DNA of 64,000 nucleotides from Azotobacter vinelandii CA (lineage in GTDB: Bacteria; Pseudomonadota; Gammaproteobacteria; Pseudomonadales; Pseudomonadaceae): positions 3,462,501-3,526,500 of the forward strand of contig NC_021149.1 in the NCBI RefSeq assembly GCF_000380335.1. Direction: 5' to 3'. The position numbers were made by a program, and so were the translations under genes. Shown piece after piece: positions 9,552 through 16,931 of this stretch. The first letter of the stretch is position 1. The number at the start of each line of letters is the position of its first letter. Below the pieces are notes generated by a model. The model did no database searches and was not told the DNA's origin. It was given only the letters and a program-made list of their open reading frames with translations.

Positions 9552-10793
9552 TCAGTACGCCCGTCGAGCCGGGCGGCGCAACTGTGACAGATCGCTCATC
9601 AAGCCTGCGAGGAAGAAGGCGAGCAGCGAGAGCGTGATGACCCACACCAGAGGTCCGACGAACCAGGCCTGCCGGTCTTCGCGAAAGAGCGAAGCGAAAA
9701 AGGCGTGGTTGGCGAAGGCGTTCATCGTGACCAGGAAGACGAGGTAGAGCAGCGATCCAAGCGCATAGAAGAGTTCCGTGCGTCGATGCGTGGCCGCTGT
9801 CGCCAGGGCCACGAGCGTTGGACGGAACTCGTCGAATAGCCAGGAGAAGGCATCGCGGCGCAGGTTGGGGCGATTCAACAGATCGCAAAGCGCGTAGTAG
9901 CCGTCGTATTCGAGGAAGGGCGTCAGGCAGAGGAGGACGGTCAAATACCGGATGGCGGCGCCGAAGAGAACCAGGGATGCCAGTTGGGGCGGCAGAAGCA
10001 GTGAGGCGAGCGCCAGCAGCCCAGCGATGACGAGGTCGGCGATCGGCCCGGCGAGACTGACCAGGATTCGCTCCCGCCGTCCCGCCAACCACATGTCGGA
10101 CGTATCGACGAAGAAAAACGGTCCGACCCAGAACCAGCCCAGCCCGATCGCGATCACCTCCCGCCCGAAATGCTTCACCGCCAGCGCATGGGCGGCCTCA
10201 TGCAGAATCATGCAGGTCAGGACGAAGGGAGGCAGAAGCCAGAGCGAGGCATTGGTGGGAACCGCCATGCTCCGTCCCGATGACCAAGCATGGAGAAAAA
10301 CGGCAAGGCCGGCGAACAGAATGCCTGCCAGGAGGAACTTCGCGGGGCCATGGAAGGCCCGGCGGCCAACGAGTCGGTACAGCGAGTCCGCAAACGAATC
10401 GACACCTTCGATATCGACTCGATAGGTCAGGATGCGGCGACAGGTCGCGGCGATGCCTCTCTCGGGTTCGACCCGGTCTGTCACTGGCGCCGCCGTGGAC
10501 AGCCGTAGCATTCCCGTTGCGGCCATGTGCCGGATGATGTCGGCGATGACTTGGACATCCCGCGGACCGCCGAGGTGCACGACTTGCTCGGCAATGTCCG
10601 ACACGCTTCTGCGGCCGTCGCAGAGCGTCCAAATCTTGGCGTACGCAGCGGAAAGCGCGAAATACTTGCGATGCCTGCGCTGCTTGACGATAGCCTTGCG
10701 TCGGTCTCCGTCCTGGCGCCAGTGCAGTTCGGCGTCGGGATCCCTGATCGGCACCCCCAGGAGGAGTCCGTCGTCGTTCTTCGAGGCGGTCAT
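9552..10793 (-). CDS. PqqD/RRE-like domain fused to M50 site-2-type membrane metalloprotease
   Basis: 413 residues. Residues about 22-97 resemble the PqqD-type RiPP recognition element (winged helix; YFALSAAYAKIWTLCDGRRSV, then DIAEQVV, VIADIIRHMAATGMLRL). From about 150 it becomes a multi-spanning membrane protein with zinc motif HEAAH at 198-202, a conserved SLAGPIADL segment near 246-254 and a second zinc-ligand motif with EYDGYY near 295-300, the pattern of M50 peptidases. The ATG overlaps the upstream monooxygenase stop in an ATGA. The fusion suggests that the leader peptide is captured by the RRE and cut at or in the membrane. The M50 assignment is firm, the RRE-like assignment good, and the role in peptide maturation is inference from context. 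Confidence 0.88.
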   Translation of the reverse strand: MTASKNDDGLLLGVPIRDPDAELHWRQDGDRRKAIVKQRRHRKYFALSAAYAKIWTLCDGRRSVSDIAEQVVHLGGPRDVQVIADIIRHMAATGMLRLSTAAPVTDRVEPERGIAATCRRILTYRVDIEGVDSFADSLYRLVGRRAFHGPAKFLLAGILFAGLAVFLHAWSSGRSMAVPTNASLWLLPPFVLTCMILHEAAHALAVKHFGREVIAIGLGWFWVGPFFFVDTSDMWLAGRRERILVSLAGPIADLVIAGLLALASLLLPPQLASLVLFGAAIRYLTVLLCLTPFLEYDGYYALCDLLNRPNLRRDAFSWLFDEFRPTLVALATAATHRRTELFYALGSLLYLVFLVTMNAFANHAFFASLFREDRQAWFVGPLVWVITLSLLAFFLAGLMSDLSQLRRPARRAY

Positions 10794-12007
10794 GCCCGTT
10801 CGAGCCCGAGCAAGAGAGGCAGCAGTGAGGCCGGGTCCTCGAAGCCCTGCGCCACACGATCCGCTATCGCTTGTTCCAGCGTCGCGCGCCGCATCAGGGC
10901 GGCGGCCTGTACCGACGGGGGACGAAGGGCCATGTTCGTCCAGATCGTCGCGGCACTGACCTCCTGCCAGGCGCGCGAGGCGCATGCCGCCAGCCAGACG
11001 TCGTCGAAAGGCCCCTCGTGTTCCGCGATGGCCCGAAGGCAGACCATCGCCATTCGGATGGCGTTGTTCGCCCCCTGGCCGACGAGCGGGTCGTTCAGCA
11101 CCACCGCGTCGCCAAGCCCCAGCACGGCGCGACCGGATGGAAGACGAGCCACGCCATGTCTTACCGTCGGAACGATACTGCCGGACAAGCTCGCGCCAGG
11201 GTCCGTGACATACGCATCCGCTATCCGCTCGCCTTCCTCGGGCAAGCACTTCGCCAGGGCAATCCGCATGGCTGCGAGCAGCTCCCGCGCGGCGAGGCCT
11301 TTGCATCCGATGTCCAACGGACCTCCCGTCATTGCCTCGAACAGAAGCACTTCACAGGGTCCGCCATGGGTGAGAGCCGGAAAGTGCATCACGGTGCCTG
11401 CGCCGGCGACGGCAGTGGAAGAAACACAGCCCACATGGTGCGGCGGCATCGCTCCGCGCAAATAGACCATCGCCAGAGTCCGCGCCGGTGCGCTGAACGG
11501 CGATCGCATGGGATCAACGGGAAAGAGCGAGGCCAACCTTCCCTTGCCGACCGCCACGACGAGCAACTCGCTTTCCAGGGCATAGCGCTCGAGACAGGCC
11601 ATGTCGGCCTCCATGATCTCGAGGCAGCCCCCCATTCGGATGAACACATCTATCAGGGCCGGAAACTTGATGCGTTGGTCGACCGATTCCGCTGGCGCCC
11701 GGAGCGTCCCGACGAAGCTCTGCCGCGTGACGCGATCCGGCGGCATCGAACGGCTTGCGACATGAATGGCGCCGATTCGCGGACTCGCAGCGCTCCAGAG
11801 ATCCAGGCCAAGCTCTCGCTCCGCCGCCAGGGCCGGAGCGAAAACGCACTGCCCCGACAGAATCCGGCCAGCGGCGATAACCGCGGCCGGGCGATCGAGG
11901 ATCAAACGGACCCGGTGCCCCAGCCCGCGCAGCCCGATGGCGAGGACCAACCCTGCCTGCCCGGCACCGACGATGGTGACTTCGCGAACCGGCGATGGTT
12001 TCTTCAT
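10790..12007 (-). CDS. Flavin monooxygenase of the styrene/indole monooxygenase (StyA) family
   Basis: 405 residues. It has an N-terminal Rossmann motif at 11-20 (TIVGAGQAGL), the AGRILSG...APALAAERELGLDLW region, SVDQRIKFPALID, and the C-terminal FAD motif at about 297-315 (GLGDAVVLNDPLVGQGANN). Together these follow the StyA pattern of group E flavin monooxygenases. That family uses reduced FAD from a separate reductase to epoxidise alkenes or oxidise indoles. No StyB-like reductase is in the window. It starts inside the stop of the prenyltransferase gene (ATGA) and ends inside the start of the protease gene, so it is tightly coupled to both. Inferred role: oxidation or epoxidation of the prenyl chain or of an aromatic core residue. 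Confidence 0.85.
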   Translation of the reverse strand: MKKPSPVREVTIVGAGQAGLVLAIGLRGLGHRVRLILDRPAAVIAAGRILSGQCVFAPALAAERELGLDLWSAASPRIGAIHVASRSMPPDRVTRQSFVGTLRAPAESVDQRIKFPALIDVFIRMGGCLEIMEADMACLERYALESELLVVAVGKGRLASLFPVDPMRSPFSAPARTLAMVYLRGAMPPHHVGCVSSTAVAGAGTVMHFPALTHGGPCEVLLFEAMTGGPLDIGCKGLAARELLAAMRIALAKCLPEEGERIADAYVTDPGASLSGSIVPTVRHGVARLPSGRAVLGLGDAVVLNDPLVGQGANNAIRMAMVCLRAIAEHEGPFDDVWLAACASRAWQEVSAATIWTNMALRPPSVQAAALMRRATLEQAIADRVAQGFEDPASLLPLLLGLERA

Positions 12008-13020
12008 GGTGCCAGCACCGATGTCCGCAGCACGAATTCGCGCAGATGCATCGCAGACCGTTGAGAGGGACATAACGCTTCGATCTGCGCCAAGGCACGC
12101 CGACAATTCGCCTCGATCATCTTGACGACATCGCGCAGAACGCCGAAGGACCGCAGATGCGCCCGTATGCTCGCGTGCACGCTGGTGTTATGCATCGCTT
12201 GGCGAAGGAGATCCTGTATCTCCTCCCGGGCGGAACCGTCTGTCCTTTCAAGGAGCAAGGCAATCGGCAGGGTCGCGGTGCCGCTGCTCAGATCACGACT
12301 GGGGCGAGGCCCGAACAGATCCTGCAGATCCGATCGGAGCTGCCGCGCGATACCCAGGGCTCGCCCATAGGCGGCATAGGCCTCGACCTGCTCCGGGGTC
12401 GCTCCGGCGTGCTGCGCCGCCAGAGCCGCATAGAGCGCACGGCGCTCGCCCGTCTTCATTCGCACCACCTCCTCGATGCCTTCACGAGCGACGGCCTGCC
12501 CGGTAGTGGCGGCGATATCGGCGAGCTGGCCGGCGGCGATCCGGGCGAGCCCGTCGGAGAACCGGGCGAGCATGGCGACCGAAGACGCCTCGGCGCCGCG
12601 GAGGTGGGACAGGATCTGGTACGGCACATGCGAGATCATGCTGGTGGCGCCGAGCAGGATCTGTCCGGGAGGAAGCTCCGCGACGGGGCCCTCGACCTCT
12701 CGATCCATGATGTGATCGAGCGTGTAGATTCCCGCCTCCAGAATCGTCAGGGCCGCGGTCAGTTGCCGCGTTGCGTCGGCGATCCCGTTCCGCACGCCAT
12801 CGGCCACCAGAAGTGGCACACGCAAGGCCAGGTGACACACTTGCAGCCTGTCGACGGCATCCAGCAGGAGGATCTCCAGCAGGCGCCGGTGCGCTTCGGA
12901 GCAGGTATGGGTCCGCAGTGCCGTCAGTACCGCCTGACGTACCTGGATGACCTCCAGATCGAGCCATCGCATGGACGATGCACAGACTTGGTCGAGACGG
13001 CTGTTCAGCTTGCTACCCAT
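12004..13020 (-). CDS. Polyprenyl-synthase-fold enzyme, ComQ-like peptide prenyltransferase candidate
   Basis: 338 residues, all-alpha isoprenoid synthase fold. Markers are the first metal region at 95-110 (EAGIYTLDHIMDREVEG), GQLADI at 164-169, KTG at 189-191, the second metal region at 220-236 (RALGIARQLRSDLQDLFG), and TATLPIALLLE near 248-258. The canonical DDxxD pairs are reduced to DHIMD and SDLQD. Layout and reduced motifs recall ComQ, which prenylates the ComX peptide, rather than housekeeping IspA. It follows two precursor-peptide genes and precedes a StyA-like oxidase, so the inferred substrate is the precursor core plus a prenyl diphosphate. Making a free polyprenyl diphosphate as a building block remains the alternative. 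Ribosome site before the ATG is weak. Confidence 0.82.
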   Translation of the reverse strand: MGSKLNSRLDQVCASSMRWLDLEVIQVRQAVLTALRTHTCSEAHRRLLEILLLDAVDRLQVCHLALRVPLLVADGVRNGIADATRQLTAALTILEAGIYTLDHIMDREVEGPVAELPPGQILLGATSMISHVPYQILSHLRGAEASSVAMLARFSDGLARIAAGQLADIAATTGQAVAREGIEEVVRMKTGERRALYAALAAQHAGATPEQVEAYAAYGRALGIARQLRSDLQDLFGPRPSRDLSSGTATLPIALLLERTDGSAREEIQDLLRQAMHNTSVHASIRAHLRSFGVLRDVVKMIEANCRRALAQIEALCPSQRSAMHLREFVLRTSVLAP

Positions 13021-13059
13021 GATTGCCCATTCGATGATGAGACTGTCGTGGCTACGTAG

Positions 13060-13091
13060 AAGACCGTGCGGCCATATTGCCGTACGGTCTT
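13060..13091 (-). other. Stable hairpin between precursor and enzyme genes
   Basis: Arms AAGACCGT and ACGGTCTT (8 bp) enclose a second stem CGGC/GCCG, with one mismatch and an AATATG loop. It has no T-run, so it is not a classic terminator. It lies between the proximal precursor gene and the prenyltransferase gene, where RiPP operons often carry a stem-loop that limits read-through and keeps precursor mRNA in excess. That role is inference. Confidence 0.6.
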
Positions 13092-13134
13092 CCGGATAGT
13101 ATCCGCCGCGTGGACGACGGCTACCTTACCGGTA

Positions 13135-13284
13135 TTAGCACTGGGAGCCGCCAGCGCTGCCGCCAGTTTCTTTGCTGATGCGCGACTCGAGTTCTTCGTC
13201 GGAGATATCCTCCCAACGGATCTCTTCGACATCCAGTTCGACCTCGAACTGCTCGATGGAATTCTCGTGTTTACTCGCATCCAT
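13135..13284 (-). CDS. RiPP precursor peptide 1 (candidate), core SAGGSQC
   Basis: 49 residues from the ATG at 13284, which has a clean AGGAG eight bases upstream; the open frame to 13368 is untranslated leader. Residues 1-38 are a very acidic leader containing FEVELDVEEIRWEDISDEELE, a pattern (SDEELE near the cut site) common in RiPP leaders. Then ET-GG at 39-42 looks like a double-glycine-type cleavage point, leaving SAGGSQC with Cys as the very last residue. It shares 32 of the first 38 residues with the second precursor, while the cores differ, which is the usual sign of a leader/core peptide. No hydrophobic segment. Target of the downstream prenyltransferase, oxidase, protease and methyltransferase by inference. 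Confidence 0.85.
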   Translation of the reverse strand: MDASKHENSIEQFEVELDVEEIRWEDISDEELESRISKETGGSAGGSQC

Positions 13285-13349
13285 AAGACTTACTCCTGTA
13301 TTTAGAAGGCTGCCTGTTGCGCTTGAAACAGGCGACCACAAGATGACTA

Positions 13350-13397
13350 CAGTAAGTGTCCACGCCATGGCGACAATATTTACTTTTCATTAAATTC
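13350..13397 (-). promoter_or_regulatory. Conserved control block upstream of precursor 1
   Basis: 48 bases that match the block at 14127-14174 at roughly three quarters of positions. On the minus strand both contain GAATTTAA, a GCCATGGC palindrome, then TGGACRCTTAYTG. It lies about 65 bases before the start codon. It is the best candidate for the promoter or regulator site; no perfect sigma-70 or sigma-54 promoter could be assigned. Confidence 0.6.
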
Positions 13398-13865
13398 GCC
13401 ACGACAACAAAGGTATACAGTTGATTGATATGCGTACCCTTGGTAAGGACGACAATTCGACTATCACAGATAATGTGGCTGAAGCGGCGAACACAGTGGA
13501 GGTACTTTGCCGGCAGTCTGGTCGGCTCATTGAATTGGCATGATTGCGAAAAAAGCCGTATCACTATTTTCAAGCAATAGGCGTACAGAATATCGACCCC
13601 AGTTGTTGGGAGTGAAGCCACTACGGCCCGATGCGCTGCATGCCTCCGGGCTTACGAAGCCATGCCTCGGCGAAGGTATGGAACGTGCGTCGTCCCAAGT
13701 AATGCCATGCGCAATAGCGAGGTGTAATGTGAACGTGACTCCACGTCGTGCAGAGTAGCTTGTCTATCCCGCCATTAGTAAGGAGTGAAGAAGGAGAAAT
13801 TGGCGCCACTATTTCAATGGCACATATGGGCAATTGCTGGATAACGATGCCATATCATGCTCATC
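13398..13865. other. AT-richer spacer between the two precursor units, no gene recognised
   Basis: Short frames exist on both strands (for example minus-strand 13621-13833, 70 codons), but none has a clear ribosome site or family residues. Base composition is visibly richer in A and T than the flanking genes, as is the whole stretch from about 13.3 to 14.2 kb, which hints at separate acquisition. Confidence 0.5.
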
Positions 13866-13904
13866 TGGATAACCGCCGCACAGGCGTCGGCTATCTTACC
13901 GGTA

Positions 13905-14051
13905 TTAGCAGTAGTAGCCGGCGGACGAAGCCTGATCCTTGCTGATACGAGCCTCGAGATCCTCGTCAGCGATATCCTCCCAACGGATCTCTTCGGTATC
14001 CAGCTCGACCTCGAACTGCTCGATGGAATTCTCGTATTTGTTCGCGTCCAT
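13905..14051 (-). CDS. RiPP precursor peptide 2 (candidate), core SAGYYC
   Basis: 48 residues from the ATG at 14051, preceded by the same ACAGGAGTA ribosome-site context as precursor 1. The leader (1-38) is acidic and differs from precursor 1 at only six positions. KDQ-AS follows where precursor 1 has KET-GG, then SAGYYC to the end. Both peptides keep SAG and a C-terminal Cys, but this one has two tyrosines. It is the first gene of the minus-strand operon and comes with its own copy of the upstream control region, so it arose by tandem duplication. Cys or Tyr are the likely sites for prenyl attachment; this is inference. Confidence 0.85.
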   Translation of the reverse strand: MDANKYENSIEQFEVELDTEEIRWEDIADEDLEARISKDQASSAGYYC

Positions 14052-14126
14052 AAATTCTACTCCTGTATTTTGGTCAGTCGGGTGCATTACCTGCCGTATT
14101 TGAAGCAGGCGCGTACAGAGTGTTTT

Positions 14127-14174
14127 CAATAAGCGTCCATGCCATGGCAATAAGATTTATTATTCGTTAAATTC
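14127..14174 (-). promoter_or_regulatory. Conserved control block upstream of precursor 2
   Basis: Paralogue of the block at 13350-13397, lying about 75 bases before the precursor 2 start. The central GCCATGGC and the flanking GAATTTAA are unchanged while the surrounding bases drift, suggesting selection on a protein-binding or promoter sequence. Confidence 0.6.
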
Positions 14175-14778
14175 ATTGGCGATGATGAGGCGTAAAGACA
14201 GTTATTATTACAAATCCAGGGCCACGTCTTCGCCGGCACAAGAGTCGAAGATCCAGATACCCCCAGTGCAATACCCGGTACAACGTGCCGGAAACACCAT
14301 TCTGGAAGAACCCCGCCTGAAAGGCTTCGGATTCTGGTTGGTCCGGCATGTATCGATCGGTTTGCAACCGCTACCACGACTCCCCGGTACGGCGAAGGCC
14401 TCGCACAGCAAGCCGCTGGGCGTGAAGGTGTTACAGGAACCGCGCAAGTGGACGGGAGCCGATTTCCCACCACCGACCGTATGCCCGGTATCGAAGCGCA
14501 GTTGCCGAACGACGTCTTCCGCTTCCTGCAGGAAGGTGGGCATCGCCGATGCGAAGCAGGTCCTCGGAATCCCGTCCTTCGATCTCGTGTACCACCCGTC
14601 GGACGATGCCGTCGGCAGCACCTGGAAACTGGAGCCTGCCGGGGATGTATTAAGCTGAATGCGTCCGATTCGAAGTCGCACTTCGGACACGATACCTGGC
14701 ACAAGGATGGGGTCCTGGCGTCCCGGCTCCTGCTGTCCGCCGCCCGGCCACGACGACCGCAGGTAATCCGGAGCCCTC
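14175..14778. other. Intergenic stretch upstream of the RiPP-like operon, no confident gene
   Basis: Several overlapping frames cover this area on both strands (plus 14176-14658; minus 14173-14367 and 14208-15074), and none shows a recognisable domain. The minus-strand frame near 14173-14367 has a plausible residue mix but no upstream ribosome site and stops upstream in frame. It may be remnant coding DNA. Confidence 0.45.
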
Positions 14779-16074
14779 ATGTCGACATATACACCGTGCG
14801 GCTGGCGCGCGCTGGCCCTGACTCTGTCAACGGCATCCATCCAGCCGACCATGGCCGCTCCGCAGGCCGAGGCGCGGGGATTCGCCGAAGAGGCCGGTGC
14901 CCACCTGATGCTGCGCAATGGATACGTGTACCGCGACAACCAGGACGGCGTGCGCGACCAGTCGCGCTGGGCCCAGGCGTTCATCGCCAGTTTCGACTCC
15001 GGTTTCAGCCGCGGTCCCGTCGGCGTCGGCCTGGATGCCTTCGGCCTCCTCGCCGTCCGGCTCGACACCGGCAAGAGTCGCGACGACGGCGATATCGCCT
15101 ACTTTCCCACCGACAGCGACGGCGACACCGAAGAGGATCTGGGCGAACTCGGGATCGCCTTCAAACTGCGGATTTCCAATACGCTGCTGCAATACGGCGA
15201 TCAGCTCCCCGCCCTGCCGGTGCTGTCCTACGACAGCTCCCGCCTGCTGCCGCAGACCTTCCGCGGCGTGCTGCTCAGCAGCGAGGAGATCGACGGCCTG
15301 ACCCTGCACGCCGGGCGCTTCACGGCGCAGAACGACAACAACCACAGCGGCAGGGACGTTCCGGGACGGGAACTGGATTCGATCGAACTCGTCGGCGCCA
15401 GCTATGCCTTCAACGAGCGGCTGAGCGTTGCCCTGTATTTTTCCGATATCGAGAAGGTGGCCAGAAAGCGTTACGCCAATATCGTCTGGCAATTGCCGCT
15501 CGCCGAAGAAAACACCCTGGAGTTCGACTTCGATTTCTACCGGACCCGCTACGACCGGGACTACACCCGGACCGGCAAGGGCGAGGACAACAGCATCTGG
15601 AGCCTGATGGGCACCTATCGCCGGGGGCCTCATGCCTTCATCCTCGCCTGGCAGCGCTCGATCGGCGGCTTCGAGAATCTCGACGAGGACGGCCAGCCGG
15701 TCACCCACGGCTACGACTTCGATTTCGGCGACGGCGGCGACGCCAATTACCTGGCCAACGCCTTCTATTCCGACTTCAACCGCAAGGACGAACGCTCCTG
15801 GCAGATCGGCTACGAACTGGACTTCGCCGATCTGGGCATGCCGGGCCTGACCTGGAGAACCGCCTATGTCCATGGCAGCAAGATCGACACCGGCCGGGAC
15901 GGCACGGCGAGCGAGCGGGAGTTCTACAACCAGATCCAGTACGTGGTGCCGGAAGGCGTGGCCAAGGACCTGTCGATCAGCCTGTACGGCTCGATCTATC
16001 GGGCCAGCCGCGACCTGAACCAGGACCTGAACGAGATCTGGCTGTTCGTCGACTACCCGCTCGACTATCCCTGA
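14779..16074 (+). CDS. OprD-family outer-membrane porin
   Basis: 431 residues. The ATG has GGAG five bases upstream. A signal peptide ends near QPTMA-AP. The mature part follows the OprD pattern: GFAEEAGAHLMLRNGYVYRDN, WAQAFIASFDSGFSRGPVGVGLDAFGLLAVRLD, alternating amphipathic strands, and a final strand IWLFVDYPLDYP suited to BAM insertion. OprD porins take up basic amino acids, aromatic acids and similar small solutes; the substrate here is unknown. Its stop overlaps the end of the convergent rhomboid gene by ten bases. It lies upstream and divergent from the precursor-peptide operon; whether the two are related is unclear. Confidence 0.9.
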   Translation: MSTYTPCGWRALALTLSTASIQPTMAAPQAEARGFAEEAGAHLMLRNGYVYRDNQDGVRDQSRWAQAFIASFDSGFSRGPVGVGLDAFGLLAVRLDTGKSRDDGDIAYFPTDSDGDTEEDLGELGIAFKLRISNTLLQYGDQLPALPVLSYDSSRLLPQTFRGVLLSSEEIDGLTLHAGRFTAQNDNNHSGRDVPGRELDSIELVGASYAFNERLSVALYFSDIEKVARKRYANIVWQLPLAEENTLEFDFDFYRTRYDRDYTRTGKGEDNSIWSLMGTYRRGPHAFILAWQRSIGGFENLDEDGQPVTHGYDFDFGDGGDANYLANAFYSDFNRKDERSWQIGYELDFADLGMPGLTWRTAYVHGSKIDTGRDGTASEREFYNQIQYVVPEGVAKDLSISLYGSIYRASRDLNQDLNEIWLFVDYPLDYP

Positions 16075-16931
16075 TCCCGGCTGCGGGCCCAGGCGCCGCC
16101 GATGACGCCGGTCAGGCAGCCGGCGACCAGCCCGGCGACGTGCGCGGCGTTGGCGATGGCGCCCAGCCCCAGGGCGGTGACCAGGCCGGACAGGCAGACC
16201 AGCAGCCAGACCAGCATCATCGTCACCACGCCCGGCGGCAGGCGATAGGCGGCGCCGGGCGCGAAGCGCTGGAAGATCCAGCAGTGGCCGAGCAGGCCGT
16301 AGAGCACGCCGGACAGTCCGCCGAACAACGCCGGACCGCCGAACAGATACTGCGCGACGTTGGATGCCAGGCCGAACAGCAGGGTCAGGAGAAGCAGCGT
16401 CGAACCGCCCTGGCGGGCCTCGACGCGCCGTCCCAGCTCCCAGTACCAGAGCCCGTTCATCGCCAGGTGCAGCCAGCCGAAGTGGATCAGCATCGGCGTC
16501 AGCAGACGCCACCACTGGCCGGCGGCCAGGGTCTCGGACAACGGCACGAAATACAGGTAGTCGCCCTGGACGTGGAACTCCTGGAAGGTCAGCCAGCCGA
16601 CGGTGGCGAGGTTTTCCCCGAGCAGGGTCAGAGCCGCCACCAGCAGGGTCGCCAGCAGCATCAGGGAGGTCAGCGGGCTGTGGCGCAATTGCCGGAAAAC
16701 ACCGGAGGCGCGGCGCGGCGCGTCCGGGACGAGCCCCTGCGGGTCGCCTTCGGGAAAGCGCGCATAGAGCAGACTCACCTCCCGGGCCAGACGGGGATCG
16801 GGCACCCAGAGCACCTGCTCGCCGCCCTCCTCGCTGACCCGGTGAGGCACGCCCAGGCGCCGCAACAGGCCGACGAAGCCGCTGAGATCGGTCCCCAGCG
16901 GCAGGCGCAAGACCTCAATTGCCGTATTCAT
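16065..16931 (-). CDS. Rhomboid intramembrane serine protease, GlpG-like
   Basis: 288 residues. A cytosolic N-terminal domain (about 1-75) as in GlpG is followed by six or more membrane segments. The catalytic Ser is in GLSG at about 205-208 and the His in AAHVAGLVAG at about 264, with the conserved HLAMNGLWYWELGRRVE segment between membrane helices 1 and 2. These proteases cut transmembrane substrates within the inner membrane. The start overlaps the end of the upstream phosphoesterase gene by 17 bases. The same neighbours (phosphoesterase, nadK, DUF1853) occur in P. aeruginosa. Confidence 0.92.
   Translation of the reverse strand: MNTAIEVLRLPLGTDLSGFVGLLRRLGVPHRVSEEGGEQVLWVPDPRLAREVSLLYARFPEGDPQGLVPDAPRRASGVFRQLRHSPLTSLMLLATLLVAALTLLGENLATVGWLTFQEFHVQGDYLYFVPLSETLAAGQWWRLLTPMLIHFGWLHLAMNGLWYWELGRRVEARQGGSTLLLLTLLFGLASNVAQYLFGGPALFGGLSGVLYGLLGHCWIFQRFAPGAAYRLPPGVVTMMLVWLLVCLSGLVTALGLGAIANAAHVAGLVAGCLTGVIGGAWARSRDQG

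Larger units (their letters stand above)
13093..13397. repeat. Direct repeat unit A (precursor 1 gene with flanks)
   Basis: This unit and the one at 13866-14174 are diverged direct copies covering the upstream control block, ribosome site, precursor gene and about 40 bases after the stop (both continue TAATACCGGTAAG then TAGCCG...GCGGCGG). The 468 bases between the units are not duplicated. Confidence 0.8.
13866..14174. repeat. Direct repeat unit B (precursor 2 gene with flanks)
   Basis: Second copy of the unit described at 13093-13397, in the same orientation. Coding and non-coding flanks are both conserved, so expression signals were duplicated with the peptide gene and have been kept similar. 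Confidence 0.8.

Noticed and set aside
13350-13397. Sigma-54 promoter in the control block (TGGC near CTTA)
   Set aside because: The -12 element does not read TTGC at the required spacing in either copy.
13621-13833. 70-codon minus-strand frame between the precursor genes
   Set aside because: No clear ribosome site, no family residues, and it lies in the AT-richer unduplicated spacer; kept as no gene.
12004-14174. A full ComQXPA quorum system
   Set aside because: No membrane histidine kinase or response regulator is adjacent, and the peptide core ends in Cys and lacks the Trp prenylated in ComX.
14126-14704. Possible third precursor peptide upstream of precursor 2 (readings such as YCHGMDAY)
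   Set aside because: The resemblance comes from the duplicated non-coding control block, not from a leader/core peptide; there is no AGGAG-ATG pair or acidic leader.
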